NCBI GenBank assembly: GCA_020698575.1
Contig: CM036239.1
Coordinates: 47,705,763-47,769,762 of the forward strand
DNA length: 64,000 nucleotides
DNA from: Bostrychus sinensis
Taxonomy: Eukaryota; Chordata; Actinopteri; Gobiiformes; Eleotridae
Reading direction: 5' to 3'
The translations under genes were made by a program, and so were the position numbers. How positions within the stretch are numbered: the first letter of the stretch is position 1; each line of letters starts with the position of its first letter. Below the pieces are notes generated by a model. The model made no database searches. It saw nothing but the letters and a program-made list of their open reading frames with translations, and was not told the origin of the DNA. This document shows positions 47,550-59,546 of this stretch, one piece after another.

Positions 47550-49166
47550 GCAATGGCTTCTGCCATTGCAATTTCTAGTTATTATTATTATATTTTTTTC
47601 CCGTTTTTCGGTTCGTTTCACGCCTTCAGCAGTTTAACCAATTTTTGCCATTTTTACATATAATGTTTATGGTCATTGGGAGAATTCTGCTATTACTTTT
47701 GGCAGTTCTACCACTTATGGTTTTTGTGCAAAATGCCATTTTATGCCGTATTTTTCCCATTGACTTATAATGGGGCTTGTACAAATTCATGTTTTTTGCA
47801 CATTTTTCTGCCACTTATGGCCTTTATGCTCATTGTGCTTATTCTGCCATTCATTATGCTTCGTTTAACCAGCAGTTCAGCCATTTAAAGTGTTTGTGGT
47901 TTGCGCTATTTTATGCCATTTTTCTTCCCCATTCATTTCTAAAGGGACTTTTGCCATTTATTGTCTATCCTTGTACTTTTTATACATTTTTTGGTACAAC
48001 CAGCATTTTAGTGATTTGTGCAATTTCAGGCCATGTTCCCTCTATTCAATTCTATTGTGCCACCTGCCATATTATGCCATTCTGCCCCATTATGCCTTTC
48101 TGCCCTTCTGCCCTTCCTTTTGCTTTTTAAACTTTTTCTGCTTTTTTAAAGCTTTTTCTGCTTATTCTGCTTCTGCCTTCTAATTCTGCCTTTTACAGTT
48201 TTTGCATTTTGTGCCATTTAATGCCACTTTTCTGCCCCATTCATTTTTAATGGGACTTTTGCAAAATCATAATTTCTGCCTTTCCTTTTGCAAATTCTGC
48301 CCTTTTTGGTCATTTTGCTTGTGCTACTTTTAACCAATAATTCTGCCTTTTACAGTTTTTGCATTTTGTGCCGTTTTATGCCATTTTTCTGCCCAATTCA
48401 TTTCTAATGGGACTTTTGGCCTTTATGGTCTATCATTATACTTTTTATAATTTTTTTTGGCACAACCAGCATTTTTGTGATTTGTGCAATTTCTGGCCAT
48501 GTTCCCTCTATTCAATTCTATTGTGCCACCTGCCATATTATGCCATTCTGCCCCATTCTGCCTTTCCCATTTTCCTTTTGCTTTTTAAACTTTTTCTGCA
48601 CTTTTACACCCCTTCTGCTTATTCTGCTTCTGCTACTTTAAACCAATAGTTCTGCCTTTTACAATTTGTGCATTTTGTGCCGTTTTATGCCATTTTTCTG
48701 CCCCATTCTGCCTTTCTGCCCTTCTCTTTTGCTTTTTCAACTTTTTCTGTTTTTTGAAGGTTTTTCTGCTTATTCTGCTTCTGCCTTTTACAGTTTTTGC
48801 ATTTTGTGCCATTTTATGCCACTTTTCTGCAAATTCAAATTTTCTGCTTTTCCTTATGCAAATTCATTATTTCTGCCTTTCTTTCTGCAAATTCTGCCAT
48901 TTTTGGTCATTCTGCTCTTTCTGCTTCTGCTAAATAATTCTGCTTTTTAATGATTTTGCAAATTGTGCCATTTTATGCCATCTTTCTGCAAATTCAAATT
49001 TTCTGCTTTTCCTTATGCAAATTCATTATTTCTGCCTTTCCTTCTGCAAATTCTGCCGTTTTTGGTCATTCTGCTCTTTCTGTTTCTGCTAAATAATTCT
49101 GCTTTTTAACGATTTTGCAATTTATGCTATTTTATGCCATAAATTTTTTAGCTTACGCAAACACTC
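47550..49166 (+). repeat. Unit U25, 1,617 bp, A' head, no P
   Basis: Begins as U4/U7 and shares GGCACAACCAGC (near 48469) with them. It ends after two S starts instead of continuing into a third L. Near 48,115 it has CCTTCCTTTTGC where U4 has CCTTCCTTTTTGC, a one-T difference. One S start reads TTTTTAATGATT. Confidence 0.91.
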
Positions 49167-50782
49167 GCAATGGCTTCTGCCATTGCAATTTCTAGTTATT
49201 ATTATTCAGGATTTTTCCCGTTTTTCGGCGCGTTTCAACTCTTCAACAGTTTTACCAATTTTTGCCATTTTCACATATAACGTTTATGGTCATTGGGAGA
49301 ATTCTGCTATTACTTTTGGCAGTTCTGCCACTTATGGTTTTTGTGCAAAATGCCATTTTATGCCATATTTTTCCCATTGACTTATAATGGGGCTTGTACA
49401 AATTCATGTTTTTTGCACATTTTTCTGCCACTTATGCCCTTTATGCTCATTGTGCTTATTCTGCCATTCATTATGCTTCATTTAAGCAGCAGTTCAGACA
49501 TTTAAATTGTTTGTGGTTCGTGCTATTTTATGCCATTTTCTGCCCCATTCATTTCTAAAGGGACCTTTGCCATTTATTGTCTATCCTTGTACTTTTTATA
49601 CATTTTTTGGTACAACCAGCATTTTAGTGATTTGTGCAGTTTCAGGCCATGTTCCCTCTATTCAATTCTATTGTGCCACCTGCCATATTATGCCATTCTG
49701 CCCCATTATGCATTTCTGCCATTCTGCCCTTCCCTTTTGCTTTTTAAACTTTTTCTGCTTTTTTAAGTTTTTTCTGCTTATTCTGCTTCTGCCTTCTAAT
49801 TATGCCTTATACAGTTTTTGCATTTTGTGCCATTTAATGCCACTTTTCTGCCCCATTCATTTTTAATGGGAATTTTGGCCTTTATGGTCTATCATTATAC
49901 TTTTTATAATTTTTTTTGGTACAACCAGCATTTTTGTGATTTGTGATATTTCTGGCCATGTTCCCTCTATTCAATTCTATTGTGCCACCTGCCATATTAT
50001 GCCATTCTGCCCCATTATGCCTTTTTGCCCTTCTGCCCTTCTCTTTTGCTTTTTAAACTTTTTCTGCTTTTTAAAGCTTTTTCTGCTTATTCTGCTTCTG
50101 CCTTCTAATTGTGCCTTTTACAGTTTTTGCATTTTGTGCTATTTTATGCCACTTTTCTGCTCCATTCATTTCTAATGGGAATTTTGCAATTTATTGTCTA
50201 TCCATATACTTTTTATAAATTTTTTGGTACAACCAGCATTTTAGTGATTTGTGCAATTTCAGGCCATGTTCCCTCTATTCAGTTCTATTGTGCCACCTGT
50301 CATATTATGCCATTCTGCCCCATTCTGCCTTTCTGCCCTTCTCTTTTGCTTTTTCAACTTTTTCTGTTTTTTGAAGGTTTTTCTGCTTATTCTGCTTCTG
50401 CCTTTTACAGTTTTTGCATTTTGTGCCATTTTATGCCACTTTTCTGCAAATTCAAATTTTCTGCTTTTCCTTATGCAAATTCATTATTTCTGCCTTTTTT
50501 TCTGCAAATTCTGCCATTTTCGGTCATTCTGCTCTTTCTGCTTCTGCTAAATATTCTGCTTTTTAACAATTTTGCAAATTGTGCCATTTTATGCCATCTT
50601 TCTGCAAATTCAAATTTTCTGCTTTTCCTTATGCAGATTCATTATTTCTGCCTTTCCTTCTGCAAATTCTGCCGTTTTTGGTCATTATGCTCTTTCTGCT
50701 TCTGCTAAATAATTCTGCTTTTTAACGATTTTGCAATTTATGCTATTTTATGCCATACATTTTTTAGCTTACGCAAACACTC
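49167..50782 (+). repeat. Unit U26, 1,616 bp, no P, B head
   Basis: R runs through TTATTATTATTCAGG into the B head with no P. About the first 1.1 kb matches U14, including GATTTGTGATATTTC (near 49938). From about 50,335 it changes to the TTCTCTTTTGC and TTTTTTGAAGG short derivative and then an S tail like that of U4. Three L cores. Confidence 0.9.
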
Positions 50783-52838
50783 GCAATGGCTTCTGCCATT
50801 GCAATTTCTAGTTATTATTATTCAGGATTTTTCCCGTTTTTCGGCGCGTTTCAACTCTTCAACAGTTTTACCAATTTTTGCCATTTTCACATATAACGTT
50901 TATGGTCATTGGGAGAATTCTGCTATTACTTTTGGCAGTTCTGCCACTTATGGTTTTTGTGCAAAATGCCATTTTATGCCATATTTTTCCCATTGACTTA
51001 TAATGGGGCTTGTACAAATTCATGTTTTTTGCACATTTTTCTGCCACTTATGCCCTTTATGCTCATTGTGCTTATTCTGCCATTCATTATGCTTCATTTA
51101 AGCAGCAGTTCAGCCATTTAAATTGTTTGTGGTTCGTGCTATTTTATGCCATTTTCTGCCCCATTCATTTCTAAAGGGACCTTTGCCATTTATTGTCTAT
51201 CCTTGTACTTTTTATACATTTTTTGGTACAACCAGCATTTTAGTGATTTGTGCAGTTTCAGGCCATGTTCCCTCTATTCAATTCTATTGTGCCACCTGCC
51301 ATATTATGCCATTCTGCCCCATTATGCCTTTCTGCCCTTCTGCCCTTCCCTTTTGCTTTTTAAACTTTTTCTGCTTTTTTAAGGTTTTTCTGCTTATTCT
51401 GCTTCTGCCTTCTAATTATGCCTTTTACAGTTTTTGCATTTTGTGCCATTTAATGCCACTTTTCTGCCCCATTCATTTTTAATGGGACTTTTGCAAATTC
51501 ACATTTTCTGCCTTTTCTTTTGCAAATTCTGCCCTTTTTGGTCATTCTGCCTGTTCTTATTCTGCTTCTGCTACTTTTAACCAATAATTCTGTCGTTTAC
51601 AGTTTTTGCAAATTGTGCCATTTTATGCCATCTTTCTGCAAAATCATAATTTCTGCCTTTCATTTTGCAAATTCTGCCCTTTTAGGTCATTTTGCTTGTG
51701 CTACTTTTAACCAATAATTCTGTCTTTTACAGTTTTTTGCATTTTGTGCCGTTTTTTGCCATTTTTCTGCCCCATTCATTTCTAATGGGACTTTTGGCCT
51801 TTATGGTCTATCATTATACTTTTTATAATTTTTTTTTTGGTACAACCAGCATTTTTGTGATTTGTGCAATTTCTGGCCATGTTCCCTCTATTCAATTCTA
51901 TTGTGCCACCTGCCATATTATGCCATTCTGCCCCATTCTGCCTTTCCCATTTTCCTTTTGCTTTTTCAACTTTTTCTGCACTTTTACACCCCTTCTGCTT
52001 ATTCTGCTTCTGCTACTTTAAACCAATAGTTCTGCCTTTTACAATTTGTGCATTTTGTGCCGTTTTATGCCATTTTTCTGCCCCATTCTGCCTTTCTGCC
52101 CTTCCCTTTTGCTTTTTCAACTTTTTCTGTTTTTTGAAGGTTTTTCTGCTTATTCTGCTTCTGCCTTTTACAGTTTTTGCATTTTGTGCCATTTTATGCC
52201 ACTTTTCTGCCCCATTACATTTCTAATGGGACTTTTGCAATATATTGTATATCCTTATACTTTTTATAATTTTTTTGGTACAACCAGCATTATAGTGATT
52301 TAAGCAATTTCAGGCCATGTTCTCTCTATTCAATTCTATTGTGCCACCTGTCATATTATGCCATTCTGCCCCATTCTGCCTTTCTGCCCTTCCCTTTTGC
52401 TTTTTAAACTTTTTCTGCTTTTTTAAGCTTTTTCTGCTTATTCTGCTTCTGCCTTCTAATTCTGCCTTTTACAGTTTTTGCAAATTGTGCCATTTTATGC
52501 CATCTTTCTGCAAATTCAAATTTTCTGCTTTTCCTTATGCAAATTCATTATTTCTGCCTTTCCTTCTACAACTTCTGGTCATTCTGCTCTTTCTGCTTCT
52601 GCTAAATTATTCTGCTTTTTAACGATTGTGCAATTTGTGCCATTTTATGCCATCTTTCTGCAAATTCAAATTTTCTGCTTTTTCTTATGCAAATTCATTA
52701 TTTCTGCCTTTCCTTCTGCAAATTCAGCTGTTTTTGGTCATTATGCTCTTTCTGCTTCTGCTAAATAATTCTGCTTTTTAACGATTTTGCAATTTATGCT
52801 ATTTTATGCCATAAATTTTTTAGCTTACGCAAACACTC
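50783..52838 (+). repeat. Unit U27, 2,056 bp, no P, 2,016-bp body
   Basis: R, TTATTATTATT and directly CAGGATTTTT (50823), with a body of exactly 2,016 bp as in U6, U22 and U29. It is the empty-site version of that unit type. Confidence 0.93.
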
Positions 52839-54427
52839 GCAATGGCTTCTGCCATTGCAATTTCTAGTATTGAGTGTTTGCGTAGCATTACGCAAACACT
52901 AATTGTTATGGAAGTTCTTTATTATTATTATTGAGTGTTTGCGTAGCATTACGCAAACACTAATTGTTATGGAAGTTCTTTATTATTATTATTCAGGATT
53001 TTTCCCGTTTTTCGGTTCGTTTCAACTCTTCAACAGTTTTACCAATTTTTGCCATTTTCACATATAACGTTTATGGTCATTGGGAGAATTCTGCTATTAC
53101 TTTTGGCAGTTCTGCCACTTATGGTTTTTGTGCAAAATGCCATTTTATGCCATATTTTTCCCATTGACTTATAATGGGGCTTGTACAAATTCATGTTTTT
53201 TGCACATTTTTCTGCCACTTATGGCCTTTATGCTCATTGTGCTTATTCTGCCAATGGTTCTGCTTCATTTAAGCAGCAGTTCAGCCATTTAAAGTGTTTG
53301 TGGTTTGCGCTATTTTATGCCATTTTTCTGCCCCATTCATTTCTAATGGGACTTTTGCCATTTATTGTCTATCCTTAACTTTTAATACATTTTTTGGTAC
53401 AACTAGCATTTTAGTGATTTGTGCAATTTCAGGCCATGTTCCCTCTATTCAATTCTATTGTGCCACCTGCCATATTATGCCATTCTGCCCCATTATGCCT
53501 TTCTGCCCTTCTGCCCTTCTCTTTTGCTTTTTAAACTTTTTCTGCTTTTTTAAGCTTTTTCTGCTTATTCTGCTTCTGCCTTCTAATTCTGCCTTTTACA
53601 GTTTTTGCATTTTGTGCTATTTTATGCCACTTTTTTGCCCCATTCATTTCTAATGGGAATTTTGCAATTTATTGTCTATCCATATACTTTTTATAAATTT
53701 TTTGGTACAACCAGCATTTTAGTGATTTGTGCAATTTCAGGCCATGTTCCCTCTATTCAATTCTATTGTGCCACCTGTCATATTATGCCATTCGGCCCCA
53801 TTCTGCCTTTCTGCCCTTCCCTTTTGCTTTTTCAACTTTTTCTGCTTTTTGAAGCTGCTTATTCTGCTTCTGCCTTCTAATTCTGCCTTTTACAGTTTTT
53901 GCATTTTGTGCCATTTTATGCCACTTTTCAGCAAATTCAAAGTTTCTGCTTTTCCTTATGCAAATTCATTATTTCTGCCTTTCCTTCTGCAAATTCTGCC
54001 GTTTTTGGTCATTCTGCTCTTTCTGCTTCTGCTAAATAATTCTGCTTTTTAACGATTTAGCAAATTGTGCCATTTTTCGCCATCTTTCTGCAAATTCAAA
54101 TTTTCTGCTTTTCTTTCTGCAAATTCATTATTTCTGCCTTTCCTTCTGCAAATTCTGCCGTTTTTGGTCATTCTGCTCTTTCTGTTTCTGCTAAATAATT
54201 CTGCTTTTTAACGATTTAGCAAATTGTGCCATTTTATGCCATCTTTCTGCAAATTCAAATTTTCTGCTTTTCCTTATGCAAATTCATTATTTCTGCCTTT
54301 CCTTCTGCAAATTCTGCCGTTTTTGGTCATTCTTCTCTTTCTGTTTCTGCTAAATAATTCTGCTTTTTAACAATTTTGCAATTAATGCTATTTTATGCCA
54401 TAAATTTTTTAGCTTACGCAAACACTC
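52839..54427 (+). repeat. Unit U28, 1,589 bp, two P, hybrid head
   Basis: The two P copies carry the D-type ATGGAAG spacer. The head starts as A/D (TTCGGTTCG) but continues as B (CAACTCTTCAACAG). From there it matches U13 to the end of the unit except for one missing A near 53,375. The head therefore looks recombinant within its first 30 bp. Confidence 0.91.
52873..52961 (+). repeat. P palindrome pair in U28
   Basis: Copies at 52873-52900 and 52934-52961, spaced 61 bp, both with ATGGAAG spacers. The link to R is shortened to CTAGTATTG. Confidence 0.95.
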
Positions 54428-56535
54428 GCAATGGCTTCTGCCATTGCAATTTCTAGTTGAGTGTTTGCGTAGCATTACGCAAACACTAATTGTTTTGCAA
54501 GTTCTTTATTATTATTATTCAGGATTTTTCCCGTTTTTCGGCGCGTTTCAACTCTTCAACAGTTTTACCAATTTTTGCCATTTTCACATATAACGTTTAT
54601 GGTCATTGGGAGAATTCTGCTATTACTTTTGGCAGTTCTGCCACTTATGGTTTTTGTGCAAAATGCCATTTTATGCCATATTTTTCCCATTGACTTATAA
54701 TGGGGCTTGTACAAATTCATGTTTTTTGCACATTTTTCTGCCACTTATGCCCTTTATGCTCATTGTGCTTATTCTGCCATTCATTATGCTTCATTTAAGC
54801 AGCAGTTCAGCCATTTAAATTGTTTGTGGTTCGTGCTATTTTATGCCATTTTCTGCCCCATTCATTTCTAAAGGGACCTTTGCCATTTATTGTCTATCCT
54901 TGTACTTTTTATACATTTTTTGGTACAACCAGCATTTTAGTGATTTGTGCAGTTTCAGGCCATGTTCCCTCTATTCAATTCTATTGTGCCACCTGCCATA
55001 TTATGCCATTCTGCCCCATTATGCCTTTCTGCCCTTCTGCCCTTCCCTTTTGCTTTTTAAACTTTTTCTGCTTTTTTAAGGTTTTTCTGCTTATTCTGCT
55101 TCTGCCTTCTAATTATGCCTTTTACAGTTTTTGCATTTTGTGCCATTTAATGCCACTTTTCTGCCCCATTCATTTTTAATGGGACTTTTGCAAATTCACA
55201 TTTTCTGCCTTTTCTTTTGCAAATTCTGCCCTTTTTGGTCATTCTGCCTGTTCTTATTCTGCTTCTGCTACTTTTAACCAATAATTCTGTCGTTTACAGT
55301 TTTTGCAAATTGTGCCATTTTATGCCATCTTTCTGCAAAATCATAATTTCTGCCTTTCATTTTGCAAATTCTGCCCTTTTAGGTCATTTTGCTTGTGCTA
55401 CTTTTAACCAATAATTCTGTCTTTTACAGTTTTTTGCATTTTGTGCCGTTTTTTGCCATTTTTCTGCCCCATTCATTTCTAATGGGACTTTTGGCCTTTA
55501 TGGTCTATCATTATACTTTTTATAATTTTTTTTTTGGTACAACCAGCATTTTTGTGATTTGTGCAATTTCTGGCCATGTTCCCTCTATTCAATTCTATTG
55601 TGCCACCTGCCATATTATGCCATTCTGCCCCATTCTGCCTTTCCCATTTTCCTTTTGCTTTTTCAACTTTTTCTGCACTTTTACACCCCTTCTGCTTATT
55701 CTGCTTCTGCTACTTTAAACCAATAGTTCTGCCTTTTACAATTTGTGCATTTTGTGCCGTTTTATGCCATTTTTCTGCCCCATTCTGCCTTTCTGCCCTT
55801 CCCTTTTGCTTTTTCAACTTTTTCTGTTTTTTGAAGGTTTTTCTGCTTATTCTGCTTCTGCCTTTTACAGTTTTTGCATTTTGTGCCATTTTATGCCACT
55901 TTTCTGCCCCATTACATTTCTAATGGGACTTTTGCAATATATTGTATATCCTTATACTTTTTATAATTTTTTTGGTACAACCAGCATTATAGTGATTTAA
56001 GCAATTTCAGGCCATGTTCTCTCTATTCAATTCTATTGTGCCACCTGTCATATTATGCCATTCTGCCCCATTCTGCCTTTCTGCCCTTCCCTTTTGCTTT
56101 TTAAACTTTTTCTGCTTTTTTAAGCTTTTTCTGCTTATTCTGCTTCTGCCTTCTAATTCTGCCTTTTACAGTTTTTGCAAATTGTGCCATTTTATGCCAT
56201 CTTTCTGCAAATTCAAATTTTCTGCTTTTCCTTATGCAAATTCATTATTTCTGCCTTTCCTTCTACAACTTCTGGTCATTCTGCTCTTTCTGCTTCTGCT
56301 AAATTATTCTGCTTTTTAACGATTGTGCAATTTGTGCCATTTTATGCCATCTTTCTGCAAATTCAAATTTTCTGCTTTTTCTTATGCAAATTCATTATTT
56401 CTGCCTTTCCTTCTGCAAATTCAGCTGTTTTTGGTCATTATGCTCTTTCTGCTTCTGCTAAATAATTCTGCTTTTTAACGATTTTGCAATTTATGCTATT
56501 TTATGCCATAAATTTTTTAGCTTACGCAAACACTC
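54428..56535 (+). repeat. Unit U29, 2,108 bp, one P, 2,016-bp body
   Basis: Same total length as U22. Body from CAGGATTTTT at 54520. It retains GGTCATTATGCTC near 56434, like U6 and unlike U22. Confidence 0.93.
54460..54487 (+). repeat. P palindrome in U29
   Basis: Single perfect copy with a TTGCAAG spacer ahead of a B head. Confidence 0.95.
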
Positions 56536-58042
56536 GCAATGGCTTCTGCCATTGCAATTTCTAGTTGAGTGTTTGCGTAGCATTACGCAAACACTAATTG
56601 TTATGGAAGTTCTTTATTATTATTATTCAGGATTTTTCCCGTTTTTCGGTTCGTTTCACGCCTTCAGCAGTTTAACCAATTTTTGCCATTTTTACATATA
56701 ATGTTTGTGGTCATTGGGAGAATTATGCTATTACTTTTGGCAGTTCTGCCACTTATGGTTTTTGTGCAAAATGCCATTTTATGCCATATTTTTCCCATTG
56801 ACTTATAATGGGGCTTGTACAAATTCATGTTTTTTGCACATTTTTCTGCCACTTATGCCCTTTACGCTCATTGTGCTCATTCTGCCAATGGTTCTGCTTC
56901 GTTTAAGCAGCAGTTCAGCCATTTAAAGTGTTTGTGGTTTGCGCTATTTTATGCCATTTTTCTGCCCCATTCATTTCTAATGGGACTTTTGCCATTTATT
57001 GTCTATCCTTAAACTTTTAATAAATTTTTTGGTACAACTAGCATTTTAGTGATTTGTGCAGTTTCAGGCCATGTTCCCTCTATTCAATTCTATTGTGCCA
57101 CCTGCCATGTTATGCCATTCTGCCCCATTATGCCTTTCTGCTCTTCTGCCCTTCCCTTTTGCTTTTTAAACTTTTTCTGCTTTTTAAAGCTTTTTCTGCT
57201 TATTCTGCTTCTGCCTTCTAATTCTGCCTTTTACAGTTTTTGCATTTTGTGCCATTTTATGCCACTTTTCTGTCCCATTCATTTCCAATGGGACTTTTGC
57301 AATTTATTGTTTATTCTTATACTTTTTATACATTTTTTGGTAAAACCAGCATTTTAGTGATTTGTGCAATTTCAGGCCATGTTCCCTCTTTTCAATTCTA
57401 TTGTGCCACCTGCCATATTATGCCATTCTGCCCCATTATGCCTTTCTGCCCTTCCCTTTTGCTTTTTAAACTTTTTCTGCTTTTTTAAGCTTTTTCTGCT
57501 TATTCTGCTTCTGCCTTCTAATTCTGCCTTATACAGTTTTTGCATTTTGTGCCATTTTATGCCACTTTTCTGCCCCATTCATTTCTAATGGGACTTTTGC
57601 AATTTATTGTCTATCATTTTACATTTTATACATTTTTTGGTACAACCAGCATTTTAGTGATTTGTGCAATTTCAGGCCATGTTCCCTTTATTCAATTCCT
57701 ATTGTGCCACCTGTCATATTATGCCATTCTGCCCCATTCTGCCTTTCTGCCCTTCCCTTTTGCTTTTTCAACTTTTTCTGCTTTTTTAAGCTTTTTCTGC
57801 TTATTCTGCTTCTGCCTTCTAATTCTGCCTTTTACAGTTTTTGCAAATTGTGCCATTTTATGCCATCTTTCTGCAAATTCAAATTTTCTGCTTTTCCTTA
57901 TGCAAATTCATTATTTCTGCCTTTCCTTCTGCAACTTCTGGTCATTCTGCTCTTTCTGCTTCTGCTAAATAATTCTGCTTTTTAACGATTTTGCAATTTA
58001 TGCCATTTTATACCATCAATTTTTCAGCTTACGCAAACACTC
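56536..58042 (+). repeat. Unit U30, 1,507 bp, one P, D unit
   Basis: Body from CAGGATTTTT (56628) is 1,415 bp. Same variant set as U18 (CTGCCATGTTATGCC, TCTGTCCCATTC, GGTAAAACC, TTTATACCATC tail) apart from CCAATGG. Confidence 0.93.
56568..56595 (+). repeat. P palindrome in U30
   Basis: Single perfect copy with an ATGGAAG spacer ahead of a D head. Confidence 0.95.
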
Positions 58043-59546
58043 GCAATGGCTTCTGCCATTGCAATTTCTAGTTGAGTGTTTGCGTAGCATTACGCAAACA
58101 CTAATTGTTATGGAAGTTCTTTATTATTATTCAGGATTTTTCCCGTTTTTCGGTTCGTTTCACGCCTTCAGCAGTTTAACCAATTTTTGCCATTTTTACA
58201 TATAATGTTTGTGGTCATTGGGAGAATTATGCTATTACTTTTGGCAGTTCTGCCACTTATGGTTTTTGTGCAAAATGCCATTTTATGCCATATTTTTCCC
58301 ATTGACTTATAATGGGGCTTGTACAAATTCATGTTTTTTGCACATTTTTCTGCCACTTATGCCCTTTACGCTCATTGTGCTCATTCTGCCAATGGTTCTG
58401 CTTCGTTTAAGCAGCAGTTCAGCCATTTAAAGTGTTTGTGGTTTGCGCTATTTTATGCCATTTTTCTGCCCCATTCATTTCTAATGGGACTTTTGCCATT
58501 TATTGTCTATCCTTAAACTTTTAATAAATTTTTTGGTACAACTAGCATTTTAGTGATTTGTGCAGTTTCAGGCCATGTTCCCTCTATTCAATTCTATTGA
58601 GCCACCTGCCATATTATGCCATTCTGCCCCATTATGCCTTTCTGCTCTTCTGCCCTTCCCTTTTGCTTTTTAAACTTTTTCTGCTTTTTAAAGCTTTTTC
58701 TGCTTATTCTGCTTCTGCCTTCTAATTCTGCCTTTTACAGTTTTTGCATTTTGTGCCATTTTATGCCACTTTTCTGTCCCATTCATTTCCAATGGGACTT
58801 TTGCAATTTATTGTTTATTCTTATACTTTTTATACATTTTTTGGTAAAACCAGCATTTTAGTGATTTGTGCAATTTCAGGCCATGTTCCCTCTTTTCAAT
58901 TCTATTGTGCCACCTGCCATATTATGCCATTCTGCCCCATTATGCCTTTCTGCCCTTCCCTTTTGCTTTTTAAACTTTTTCTGCTTTTTTAAGCTTTTTC
59001 TGCTTATTCTGCTTCTGCCTTCTAATTCTGCCTTATACAGTTTTTGCATTTTGTGCCATTTTATGCCACTTTTCTGCCCCATTCATTTCTAATGGGACTT
59101 TTGCAATTTATTGTCTATCATTTTACATTTTATACATTTTTTGGTACAACCAGCATTTTAGTGATTTGTGCAATTTCAGGCCATGTTCCCTTTATTCAAT
59201 TCCTATTGTGCCACCTGTCATATTATGCCATTCTGCCCCATTCTGCCTTTCTGCCCTTCCCTTTTGCTTTTTCAACTTTTTCTGCTTTTTTAAGCTTTTT
59301 CTGCTTATTCTGCTTCTGCCTTCTAATTCTGCCTTTTACAGTTTTTGCAAATTGTGCCATTTTATGCCATCTTTCTGCAAATTCAAATTTTCTGCTTTTC
59401 CTTATGCAAATTCATTATTTCTGCCTTTCCTTCTGCAACTTCTGGTCATTCTGCTCTTTCTGCTTCTGCTAAATAATTCTGCTTTTTAACGATTTTGCAA
59501 TTTATGCCATTTTATACCATCAATTTTTCAGCTTACGCAAACACTC
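58043..59546 (+). repeat. Unit U31, 1,504 bp, one P, D unit intermediate
   Basis: Body from CAGGATTTTT (58132) is 1,415 bp. It combines ATTGAGCC, typical of U19, with TCTGTCCC and GGTAAAACC, typical of U18/U30. It is either a transitional D variant or a product of exchange between the two D forms. Confidence 0.93.
58075..58102 (+). repeat. P palindrome in U31
   Basis: Single perfect copy with an ATGGAAG spacer, one TTA triplet fewer before CAGG than in U30. Confidence 0.95.

Noticed and set aside
50109..50708. 199-codon + strand frame in U26
   Set aside because: Created by the mosaic junction of two unit types; no counterpart of the same length in U14 or U4.
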